Part shown: positions 7,155 through 14,878 of the stretch, in pieces
How the letters are laid out: every line of letters starts with the position of its first letter
How positions within the stretch are numbered: the stretch's first letter is position 1
Source: Pseudomonadota bacterium
GTDB lineage: Bacteria > Pseudomonadota > Gammaproteobacteria > Xanthomonadales > SZUA-38
Assembly: GCA_039033415.1 (NCBI GenBank)
Contig: JBCCCR010000013.1
Coordinates: 62,001-126,000 of the forward strand
Length of the DNA stretch: 64,000 nt
Direction of reading: 5' to 3'
The notes under the pieces: model-generated
Told to the model about the DNA's origin: nothing
The model's database searches: none
Seen by the model: the letters and a program-made list of their open reading frames with translations, nothing else
Translations under genes and position numbers: made by a program

Positions 7155-9662
7155 TCAGAAATCGTACGTGAGTCTGATCATGGCCCGACGAGGCAGGATG
7201 GGACGGCCGACAAAAAACTGAGCGGGCGCTCCTGACTGAGCATTACCCTGGCGGGGTGAGCCTTCCGTGATCCCCTGCTCGTCCAGCAGGTTAAACACGT
7301 TGGCGCTCAGACGCATGGTCTGACCGCCGGAAAATTCGAAGGTGTACCCGGCCTCCAGCCGCACCAGATTATAGGAATCCAGTTCGACCGAGTTGCTGTC
7401 GTTCGCAAAATTATCGCCGTGGAAATTGTGGAACAGTCCCGCGTCAAACCGATCGTAGTTGAAGCGGACGGCCGTGTTGGCCATTTCCGTGGGTTGGCGC
7501 CGCAGCTCGTTACCCACGTTCTGTGGGTTCCGATCATCTTTGGTGAACTCGTGATCCCGCAGCGTCACGTTGCCATGGAGCGACCAGTAGTCGTTCAGGT
7601 AATAGGTGATGCTGGCCTCGATGCCGAAGGCCTCGGTCGACTGGAGCGATACTACTTCAATGATGTTACCCGGGTTGTTCGGGTCGTTTTCAAAATCGAC
7701 ATTCCGCCGATCATCGAGCGTGGTGTAGAACAACCCCGCGTAGCCGTCAAACTGACCGTAGCTGAACTTCATGCCCGCCTCGATCGTGTCGATGATCTCT
7801 CCCTCATAAGACGCCAGCTGGCCGTTGTTAAACGGCACGCTTCGGATCTGGGGAAAGAAAAACCCGCGTGATGCGTTTGCGTAGAGGTTGATCTCATCGT
7901 TCATCCGATAGAGCGCCCCGGCAGACAAGGCCCATTCCGTGGTGCTCACGTCGCCCGACAGGATCGAGCCGTCCGTGAAGCTCACGTTCTCTACCAGGTC
8001 ATTGACCTGCGGATCGTTGCCGACCTGGAACGAAGCGGTATTGAACTGGGTCACATCCCCTTCGAGCCGTTCAACCCTCGCGCCAATGTCGAAAGACCAC
8101 TGGTCCATGTCGATCTGGTCCGCCACATAAAGGGCGGTCCGGCGAGCGCTGCGGTCCCGGTTGCCGACCAGACCGTTGGCGTTAGCCAGGCCGTTCACCG
8201 TCCAGAGATAGTCATTTCCCGGTGACGCCACGAGATTGCCTTCGGCATCTTCCGATACACCCTGCAGGGTCACGTCGACCAGTCGCGGCGCATTGCGGAA
8301 ATCGCCGAGATAGGTGGTGATGTAGTTGATGTCGTCCGCCTGAGAATCGGCGAAAAAGGCGCCAACCGTGATGCCGTGTTCAACATCGCCCACGTTCAGA
8401 GTACCGCCGAGGCTGAACTCACCGGAAAAGTCCGTTGCGTCACGCCACCGATCCAGGGTCCGGTTGCCGAACAGGAGGAAATCGGCGGGCAGCGCTTCGC
8501 CTGATTCGGTGAATGAGAACACCGCATTGTCTGCAAACGCGCCCAAACCGCGGTTAGCCAGGTATTCACCCTGCGTCTCGGGCGTATTTGGACCGATGGC
8601 GTCTCCGTCCAGAAACAGATTGAACTGATGGTCATAGCTGGCGTAGCGAACCTTGGCATTCAGCGACCACGTGTCGTTGAGGTCTTTGTCGAGGACCACC
8701 GCGAGTGACTGACCCTCGGTGACCACGCCATCACCGATCGGCGTGGTGAAGCGGCCGTCCGGCGTGTCGTAAGACAAGCCGACCGCTTCAGCCGTATTCA
8801 TGGTGAAAACTTCGCGGCCGTCATTGCCGTTCACACGTTCCCGAGACCGCCCGTCGACCGGCAGCGGCAGGAAAAACTGTACGTTGTCGTCGATCGCCTG
8901 ACCGTAAACCGTGATGGACCCGCTACCGTCAGCAAACATGTGCTTGAGGTTTCCGCGGACCTGGAATCCTTCGGTGTCCAGATTGGACTCCAGCGGTCCC
9001 TCGTCCGTGCGGTAAAAGCCGGACAGCGCGTAGAACGTGTTGGAATCGCTGCCACCGACCGGACCGCTGAAGAAATAGTCAGCGCGGAATCGCCCTTCCT
9101 CGGCCATCTCCAGCTGCACCGTTCCACGGGGATCCACGTCACCGGTCTTGCTGATGTAGTTGACGATGCCCGCCACGGAACCCGGTCCAAACAAGTTGGA
9201 TACACCGCCGCTGACAAATTCAGAACGCTGGATGCCCAGGTCGTTGCGATAAAACACGTCGAACGCAGAGGAGTTCAGGCCGAAGGTCGAAAATGCCGGC
9301 ATGCCGTCGTAAAGCAGCGGCGTGAACGAGAATTGACCGCCGGACGGCAGCGCGCGGTGGAACACGTTGGTGGCAACCTCACCGCCACCCCCCTCAGCGC
9401 TCACCCCAGGCAGCTGGGTCAGAATGTCAGCCTGGCTGGAAGAGGTGAAAGATCGCAGATCCTCTTCGTTGTACTGGGTCACCGTAGACGGTGTTTCGAA
9501 CTTGGTCCGGGCGACGCTCGCGCCGGTACCGGTGACAACAACTTCTTCAATGACAGTATTGTCGCTGTCGTTGTCATCGTCCTCCTGAGCGAAGGTCACG
9601 TCTGAAGCGGCAAGTGCCAGAGCGGCGCTAATCGCCACGGTCAGCAAAGACTTGGTAGGCAT
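7155..9662 (-). CDS. TonB-dependent outer membrane receptor
   Basis: An 835-residue receptor. A signal peptide (residues 1 to about 25, ending TFAQE) is followed by a TonB box-like IEEVVVTGT, a plug domain (TQLPGVSAEGGGGEVATN) and a long beta-barrel closing in a final strand RRAMIRLTYDF with the terminal Phe. The ATG at 9662 is preceded by GAGGGG at good spacing; upstream in-frame codons have no support. It heads the minus-strand operon and is divergent from the ROK regulator. The ligand is inferred to be the glycosylglycerate or an oligomer containing it. It has no SusD partner, and receptors of this type also carry siderophores, so the ligand remains open. Confidence 0.92.
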   Translation of the reverse strand: MPTKSLLTVAISAALALAASDVTFAQEDDDNDSDNTVIEEVVVTGTGASVARTKFETPSTVTQYNEEDLRSFTSSSQADILTQLPGVSAEGGGGEVATNVFHRALPSGGQFSFTPLLYDGMPAFSTFGLNSSAFDVFYRNDLGIQRSEFVSGGVSNLFGPGSVAGIVNYISKTGDVDPRGTVQLEMAEEGRFRADYFFSGPVGGSDSNTFYALSGFYRTDEGPLESNLDTEGFQVRGNLKHMFADGSGSITVYGQAIDDNVQFFLPLPVDGRSRERVNGNDGREVFTMNTAEAVGLSYDTPDGRFTTPIGDGVVTEGQSLAVVLDKDLNDTWSLNAKVRYASYDHQFNLFLDGDAIGPNTPETQGEYLANRGLGAFADNAVFSFTESGEALPADFLLFGNRTLDRWRDATDFSGEFSLGGTLNVGDVEHGITVGAFFADSQADDINYITTYLGDFRNAPRLVDVTLQGVSEDAEGNLVASPGNDYLWTVNGLANANGLVGNRDRSARRTALYVADQIDMDQWSFDIGARVERLEGDVTQFNTASFQVGNDPQVNDLVENVSFTDGSILSGDVSTTEWALSAGALYRMNDEINLYANASRGFFFPQIRSVPFNNGQLASYEGEIIDTIEAGMKFSYGQFDGYAGLFYTTLDDRRNVDFENDPNNPGNIIEVVSLQSTEAFGIEASITYYLNDYWSLHGNVTLRDHEFTKDDRNPQNVGNELRRQPTEMANTAVRFNYDRFDAGLFHNFHGDNFANDSNSVELDSYNLVRLEAGYTFEFSGGQTMRLSANVFNLLDEQGITEGSPRQGNAQSGAPAQFFVGRPILPRRAMIRLTYDF

Positions 9663-9762
9663 GGTTGGAACCCCTCGTGTGATTGGTGGAGCTGGCAACG
9701 CGGTGACGACCATTCGACGACCGGGGCTGCCGATGTTGCAGGTATGACACAAATAAACTCTT

Positions 9763-9787
9763 AATACAACCCATAATGGGTTTTATT
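9763..9787. promoter_or_regulatory. Palindromic operator in the receptor/ROK divergent region
   Basis: Arms AATACAACCCAT and ATGGGTTTTATT around a central A give a 25-bp dyad with one mismatched pair; the inner 15 bp (AACCCATAATGGGTT) are perfect. It is 100 bases upstream of the receptor start and 3 bases upstream of the putative -35 of the ROK gene. A TTGTAT inside it, read on the minus strand, could be a -35 for the receptor operon. This is the expected place for the ROK protein to bind and control both directions. Confidence 0.65.
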
Positions 9788-9790
9788 GGC

Positions 9791-9818
9791 GTGACATAGG
9801 GTCTCCAGCCGTTATGAT
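9791..9818 (+). promoter_or_regulatory. Putative sigma-70 promoter of the ROK regulator gene
   Basis: GTGACA (9791-9796), a 16-base spacer and TATGAT (9813-9818), about 28 bases before the GTG start at 9847. The palindrome at 9763-9787 abuts it upstream. Confidence 0.45.
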
Positions 9819-9846
9819 CGAGAGCTGATGACCAGGGGTTTGCAGC

Positions 9847-11013
9847 GTGTCCATCCAGACTAAAGGCTCATCGGAGCCTCAATTTTTTAATGCCGTTGGC
9901 CTCAGGCACCCAACCGATTCAGAACGACGGGTCCTCGGAACCATTGTGCGCGGTGGCGTCATTGGCCAGTCCGCGCTCGCCCGCGCGACGGGGCTCGCTC
10001 AGCAGAGCATCTCGAGGCTCGTTAAAGGCCTGGTCTCGAAAGGCGTTGTCGCTGAGGGTGACCGCATGCTGAGCGGAAAACGCGGCCAACCGGGTGTCGC
10101 TCTCCGACTGGTCCCTGAATTTGCCTACACCCTCGGTATTTCGATGAAAACCGACGCAATTTCGGTGGCCATTATGGATTTTTCCGGCTCGGTCATTGAC
10201 GAGGATCATTGCGACCTGCCCGCCATGACCCGCAACGCGGTGCTCGACCAAGCGGAAGCGGTGATCACCCAGATGGTGACCAGCCACGGCATCGATTCCC
10301 AGCGTATTTTTGGTATGGGGGTCAGCATCTCCGGTCGACAAATTGGGCCGGGCGCCATCTACAACACGCCGCACGCCCTGGATGATTGGGCTCTCGTGGC
10401 CGTGGACCGACTGTTTGAAGAGCGCTTTGAGATGCCGGTCTGGGTCGAAAACGACGGCAATGCTGCGGCTGTCGGGGAAAGCCTGGTTGGTATCGGGCGC
10501 ATCTACGACAACTTCGCCTACCTTTATATCGACACACTCCTCGGCGGAGGCATCATCATCAATCACGAGCTGATGCGCGGGTGCAACGGAAACGGGGGCG
10601 AAATCGGCCTGCTTCTTCCTAAAAACATTTACCAGCATCCGTCGCTGGAATCCTTACGACAAACCCTCGGCGAGTACGGCAACCACTTCGCCGAAGTGTC
10701 CACGATGATCAAACACTTTGACGGCGACTGGGAAGGTATCGAGCCCTGGATCACTAAAACCCGCAGCTCCTTTTCGCTCATCACCTCTGCCCTGGCCGCC
10801 ATTTTGGATCCAGAGGCGATCGTCCTGGGTGGCCGGATGCCGCCGGCGCTGGCCCGGCGAGTGATTCCCCATATCGACATTTATAATGACTCACGGCGCG
10901 GCAAACCCAGAGCACTGCCGCGGCTGCTGATCTCCAAAGCCGGGGGTGACGCCAGCGCGATCGGCGCGGCGTCACTCCCATTTAAAGAGCACTTCTTCGC
11001 CGCTGCGGCCTAG
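9847..11013 (+). CDS. ROK-family transcriptional regulator
   Basis: 388 residues: an N-terminal winged helix-turn-helix (residues about 20-75, with IGQSALARATGLAQQSISRLVKGL) followed by a ROK sugar-kinase-like domain. The usual Zn-binding CxCGxxGCxE motif of ROK proteins is replaced by RGCNGNGGEIGLLL, so the structural zinc site looks lost. The GTG start is the only sensible one. It is divergent from the receptor operon with a dyad between them, so it is the likely local repressor, probably relieved by a sugar such as mannose, fructose or the glycoside itself. Kinase activity is unlikely. Confidence 0.9.
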   Translation: MSIQTKGSSEPQFFNAVGLRHPTDSERRVLGTIVRGGVIGQSALARATGLAQQSISRLVKGLVSKGVVAEGDRMLSGKRGQPGVALRLVPEFAYTLGISMKTDAISVAIMDFSGSVIDEDHCDLPAMTRNAVLDQAEAVITQMVTSHGIDSQRIFGMGVSISGRQIGPGAIYNTPHALDDWALVAVDRLFEERFEMPVWVENDGNAAAVGESLVGIGRIYDNFAYLYIDTLLGGGIIINHELMRGCNGNGGEIGLLLPKNIYQHPSLESLRQTLGEYGNHFAEVSTMIKHFDGDWEGIEPWITKTRSSFSLITSALAAILDPEAIVLGGRMPPALARRVIPHIDIYNDSRRGKPRALPRLLISKAGGDASAIGAASLPFKEHFFAAAA

Positions 11014-11041
11014 CTCAAGCCATAGAAGACTGCTCTCGTAT

Positions 11042-11245
11042 CTACTGGTTGTCGACCCAGACGTTGGCGCCGATGGCGCTGTTGGCCCAGAGATAGCTGT
11101 CAGCCCACAGGTAGGTGTCGATCCACTGATAGCTGTCGGCGGCCAGCTCACTTCGACCCCACAGGTAGCTGCGGCCCCAGAGGTGGCTTTGGTACTCGAT
11201 GCCCTTGGGATTTTTATGACTCTTCGAAGATTTCGGTGCGCCGGA
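11042..11245 (-). pseudogene. Remnant of a secreted protein C-terminus with YLW repeats
   Basis: A minus-strand frame opens after a TAA at 11246-11248 and ends at a TAG. It has no start codon with a ribosome site. The 67 codons encode a repeating aromatic pattern: SHLWGRSYLWGRS, then SYQWIDTYLWADSYLWANS, ending in NVWVDNQ. Tandem YLW-G/A-x-S units of this type occur at the C-termini of some bacterial S8 (subtilisin-like) serine peptidases. It sits just downstream of the Calx-beta gene. I read it as the tail left after deletion of the rest of a peptidase gene; a true small peptide is possible but has no start signal. Confidence 0.45.
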
Positions 11246-11268
11246 TTATTCGTGCACACCAAAATTTT

Positions 11269-11290
11269 CTCCGCGGCATCGAGCCGCGAG
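11269..11290 (-). terminator. Possible terminator of the Calx-beta gene
   Basis: CTCGCGGC and GCCGCGGAG form a stem with one bulged base and a 5-base loop, starting 4 bases beyond the stop codon of the minus-strand gene. It is followed by AAAATTTT in the direction of transcription, a weak T-run. Confidence 0.4.
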
Positions 11291-11293
11291 TGG

Positions 11294-12766
11294 TCAGTTT
11301 GAACTGTCGACCGAACGCACAAGACAGTCCGTAGCCGACAGCCGAGCGGAACGCCGCTCCGTATCGGTCGCCAACCGCCAACGGTATCCGTCACTGTCTG
11401 CGAGCTTCCCATCATTAAAGTCACTGACGAAGGTCGACCGGTTGGGAATCGGCAGGCTGGGCTCGGTGACGCAGGTTTTAGTTTTCCAGTCGTAGTTGGC
11501 ACTGGCGCGGCAGGTACGCCATACCAAACCGCCTTGAAGCGTCTCGGGCCCGTGATCCAAGAACTGCAACGCTTCCTCTAACGGCAGGCACTTTCCTGGA
11601 GGACTGCCACCCTCAAACCCGTTATCAAAGATCAGCGTATCCAGCACCGTAATCGAGATCGGCGAGGCGCCGGCATACTCGTACTCGCCGCCGCTGATCG
11701 AAAAGTCCAGCACCTCAGTACCTTCGATGAGCCCGTCCTGGACGGCCGTTAGCTCCAAGGTGAAGGAGGTTTCATCCGCCGGGATGTTGAAGAAATTGAG
11801 GATGAGAAAGAATTCGGCAACGTTGTCAGTGAAATCCCGGGCAGCGGCTGACGAGCTGCCTTCGATTGCCGTATTGACCCGAAGCGGTTGATCGATCAGC
11901 CCACCGGCGCGGGTAAACTCGATACTGGCGGGTCCACCACCCTCCGCGGTGACGTCGTTGAGAACCGATACGATGAGAAGTGGCGAATCGTCAGCGATGG
12001 TGACAAGCGCCTGACTGGCCGTCCCGTTGACGTAGCCGTTGCCGGTAAGCCGGATATCCAGCGTCTCTTCGCCCTCCGCGAGGTTGTCGGGGGTTGCGGT
12101 AAGCTCGAGCCGCAGCACGGTCGACTGTTCGGGAATGGTCACCGAATTGAGGGTGTCAAACTGACCGTTGAGGTTGTCCTGGTAGTCGGAGAAGCTCGCC
12201 GTGCTGGACGGGTCGATCTGAGTCCGGACCAGCAGCGAAGAGGCGAGGTCTCCACCGCTTCGACTGATATCGAGCAGCGCGGGCATGCCGCCCTCGGTGG
12301 CGGTCAGATTGGCTGGGTCCATCTCTGCCGGCCTGATGTCGACCACCGGCGGATCATCGTCAAAGGTCACCGTTAGCGAACCGTCAGTGCCTACCGTGTA
12401 GTTGCTGTTGTCCGCCAGCTCAAAGGTCAGCGTCTCCTGCCCTTCCACCAAATTGTCGGGACTCGCGGTCAGCAGGACCGTAAATTCGCTGAGCCCGATG
12501 TCCAGCGTCACGCTGTTCAGGAATTCAAACTGCCCGCTGGTATTGTCCTCGTAGTCGTTGGTCTGCGCTGTCGATTCAGGCAAAACCGTGAGAAACACCA
12601 CCAGTGCAGTAGCGGTACTTCCCGTCCGTCGGAAGGTGATGCTGGCCGGGTCGCCGCCCGCCTCGGCAGTGCTCAGGAGGTTTGGCTCCATGGTCACCGT
12701 CTGACCAGCAGCGGCGAGGGGCAGCAGCAAAGCGAAGACGACCAGCGTCAGGATTCGGTTTCTCAT
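11294..12766 (-). CDS. Secreted Calx-beta repeat protein with DUF1566-like tail
   Basis: 490 residues. Signal peptide at residues 1-22 (ends PLAAAGQ). Three Calx-beta-like repeats of about 115 residues follow, each with EGxETL (LVEGQETL, LAEGEETL, LIEGTEVL), the usual calcium-binding repeat region. Next comes the short tag TLIFDNGFEGG near residue 382. After it is a cysteine-containing segment (LVWRTC, TKTC, YRWRLATDTER) that resembles the DUF1566/Lcl C-terminal domain. Probably extracellular or cell-surface; ligand and role unknown. It is 142 bases downstream of gltS on the same strand, with nothing obvious in the gap. Confidence 0.75.
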   Translation of the reverse strand: MRNRILTLVVFALLLPLAAAGQTVTMEPNLLSTAEAGGDPASITFRRTGSTATALVVFLTVLPESTAQTNDYEDNTSGQFEFLNSVTLDIGLSEFTVLLTASPDNLVEGQETLTFELADNSNYTVGTDGSLTVTFDDDPPVVDIRPAEMDPANLTATEGGMPALLDISRSGGDLASSLLVRTQIDPSSTASFSDYQDNLNGQFDTLNSVTIPEQSTVLRLELTATPDNLAEGEETLDIRLTGNGYVNGTASQALVTIADDSPLLIVSVLNDVTAEGGGPASIEFTRAGGLIDQPLRVNTAIEGSSSAAARDFTDNVAEFFLILNFFNIPADETSFTLELTAVQDGLIEGTEVLDFSISGGEYEYAGASPISITVLDTLIFDNGFEGGSPPGKCLPLEEALQFLDHGPETLQGGLVWRTCRASANYDWKTKTCVTEPSLPIPNRSTFVSDFNDGKLADSDGYRWRLATDTERRSARLSATDCLVRSVDSSN

Positions 12767-12908
12767 AACGACACCCTTGGCAAAGCGAAGTTTTACCCTC
12801 GCCCAGCGCCGTCTAGGTGTCTCAACGGATTTCTAACCAAAATCTGACTTTTCGCTTAACCGCCGCCTTCGGGATTTCTTCCGACTACCGGCGCCCCCCT
12901 GCCCGACG

Positions 12909-14114
12909 TTAGCCGCCAAGCAGCTTCAAGCCGGCCTTGAGCACCAGCGAATTGGTGATATCCACAAAAAAGGCCGCCACCAGCGGAAGAATAATGAATG
13001 CCAGCGGTGCCGGTCCGTGCTTTTTCGTGACCGCCGTCATGTTGGCAATGGCCGTCGGCGTTGCGCCGAGCGCAAACCCGCCAAAACCCGCGCTCAGAAC
13101 CGCCGACTGATAGTCGCGCCCCATTACCGGAAACAGCACAAGGAGAATAAACAACACCGCGGCCACCGTTTGCAGCAGCAGCAGAACCAGGAGCGGCCCG
13201 GCCAGTCCGGCAATCGACCACAGCTGCATGCTCATCAGCGACATCGACAAAAACAGACCCAGCGAAAAGTCTGAGACCAGAGCGAGTGACCGCGTTCGGG
13301 CCGGCCAGTGCATTTTCGGAAACACGTGGGGCACCGTATTGGATAAAAAAATGGCCGTCAGCAGGCAGGACACAAACAGCGGGAGTTTAAATCCCAGATC
13401 GCTTAGCCACTGGTTGAGCAGCCAGCCGATAATGATGGCCACATGCAGCGTGAGGATGACAGCCATGATGCTGGTGTGGTGGATAACCTCAGCATCAGAA
13501 TCGTCGTAGGCGATGCCAACAACCGGCTCCTCGTCGGTGCCGCTGAGTGAGTGGCGCTCGAGCAAAAACTTGGCGACGGGCCCCCCAAGCAGGCTGGCGA
13601 TGACCAGTCCTAGGGTGGCGGAGGCCACGCCAAGCTCCAGCGCGCCCTCGACACCCGCTGCCGCAAAATCCGGTGCCCAAGCAATCGCGGTACCGTGCCC
13701 GCCAATCAGCGAAGCCGAGCCTGCCAGGAGCCCAACCTCACCGGGAAGGCCAACCAACGCCGCGCCGGCGACGCCGACAACGTCCTGAACGACGATGTAT
13801 CCGAGCGTCAGCGCCAGCAGAATCAGCAGCGGTTTGCCACCGGATAGAAGATCCGACAGCCGCGCGTTGATCCCAATCGCCGTAAAAAAGTACACCAGCA
13901 GGGTATCGCGCGCCCGGAGGTCGAAATTGATTTCGATGCCGGCTGACAGGTACAGCGCCAGCGTCAGCATGGCCGCCGACAGCCCACCGGTCACCGGTTC
14001 GGGAATATTGTAGGCGCGCAGCAGTTCAATCCGCCGATTGAGCTGCATGCCGACAAAGAACACCACAATGCCGAGCGTATAAGCGATGAAGCTTTCGACC
14101 GTGACGCCGCTCAC
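12909..14114 (-). CDS. gltS: Sodium/glutamate symporter
   Basis: About 401 residues, the same length as E. coli GltS, which it resembles throughout: YNIPEPVTGGL, an N-terminal pore loop LIGGHGTAIAW and a C-terminal repeat with GFGGFALGATPTAIANM. Two inverted five-helix repeats are evident as hydrophobic blocks. It imports glutamate with Na+ across the inner membrane. Reading upstream of 14114 would add a charged non-homologous segment; the GTG at 14114 with AGG 5 bases ahead fits the family N-terminus best. Function is assigned by close similarity of the pore motifs. Confidence 0.92.
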   Translation of the reverse strand: MSGVTVESFIAYTLGIVVFFVGMQLNRRIELLRAYNIPEPVTGGLSAAMLTLALYLSAGIEINFDLRARDTLLVYFFTAIGINARLSDLLSGGKPLLILLALTLGYIVVQDVVGVAGAALVGLPGEVGLLAGSASLIGGHGTAIAWAPDFAAAGVEGALELGVASATLGLVIASLLGGPVAKFLLERHSLSGTDEEPVVGIAYDDSDAEVIHHTSIMAVILTLHVAIIIGWLLNQWLSDLGFKLPLFVSCLLTAIFLSNTVPHVFPKMHWPARTRSLALVSDFSLGLFLSMSLMSMQLWSIAGLAGPLLVLLLLQTVAAVLFILLVLFPVMGRDYQSAVLSAGFGGFALGATPTAIANMTAVTKKHGPAPLAFIILPLVAAFFVDITNSLVLKAGLKLLGG

Positions 14115-14395
14115 GGGTGCCTGAGGCAAATGCGTATCCTCTCGTCGCTGCGAGCGCCGGGGCATTTGAACCCAAAGCGATCGCGGGTATTGTTGCTGCA
14201 CTCGGCAGCACCACCAACCGGCCTTTCCCGGTGAGTTGAGCAGGCCATTATTGATGCATCCCCTGCGGAGTCAATGAACGAACGTGCGAGTCGTTCGGCA
14301 CGGGCGTCCGCGGTAGACACCCATTCTTGCCAGCCGCTACACTGCCTGCCCGCCACGCCACGAGCGTTGCTCAACTTTCTCGCGAGCCGCTGACT

Positions 14396-14770
14396 ATGAC
14401 CGAAGACCCAAAGCACAATTCTCTAACCCCCGAAGAGGAGCGCATCATTGTCCACAAGGGCACCGAAGCGCCCTTCACCGGCGAGTACGACAACCACTTT
14501 GAGGCGGGCACTTACGTCTGTCGCCGTTGCGACGCGCCGCTATACCGCTCGGCCGACAAGTTCCAGGCGCACTGCGGTTGGCCAGCCTTTGACGATGAAA
14601 TTGAAGGTGCGGTTCACCGGGAGGTGGACGCTGACGGTCGCCGGACTGAGATCCTCTGCGCCAATTGTGGCGCCCACCTCGGTCACGTCTTTGAAGGGGA
14701 GCGCCTGACCGAAAAAAACACCCGGCACTGTGTCAACTCACTTTCCATGAAGTTTGTCACTAACGACTAA
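14396..14770 (+). CDS. msrB: Peptide-methionine (R)-S-oxide reductase MsrB
   Basis: 124 residues, single-domain MsrB. Zn ligands are two CxxC pairs (CRRC near residue 42 and CANC near 90). GWPAF replaces the commoner GWPSF. The catalytic cysteine is in [11 protein letters not shown] near residue 112. It reduces methionine-R-sulfoxide in proteins using thioredoxin. The first suitable ATG (14396) is chosen; the frame is open upstream but lacks family similarity. No resolving Cys other than the Zn pairs is visible, so recycling may depend on thioredoxin directly. Confidence 0.93.
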   Translation: MTEDPKHNSLTPEEERIIVHKGTEAPFTGEYDNHFEAGTYVCRRCDAPLYRSADKFQAHCGWPAFDDEIEGAVHREVDADGRRTEILCANCGAHLGHVFEGERLTEKNTRHCVNSLSMKFVTND

Positions 14771-14878
14771 CGAACCACGGCACCGCGCGCTTGCTAGCCG
14801 GTGTTGCGCTCAGCGGCAGCATCGTTCGCGGCCTTTAACACTTGCTTCGGATCTTTTGTTAAGCATCGGGAACTGACC

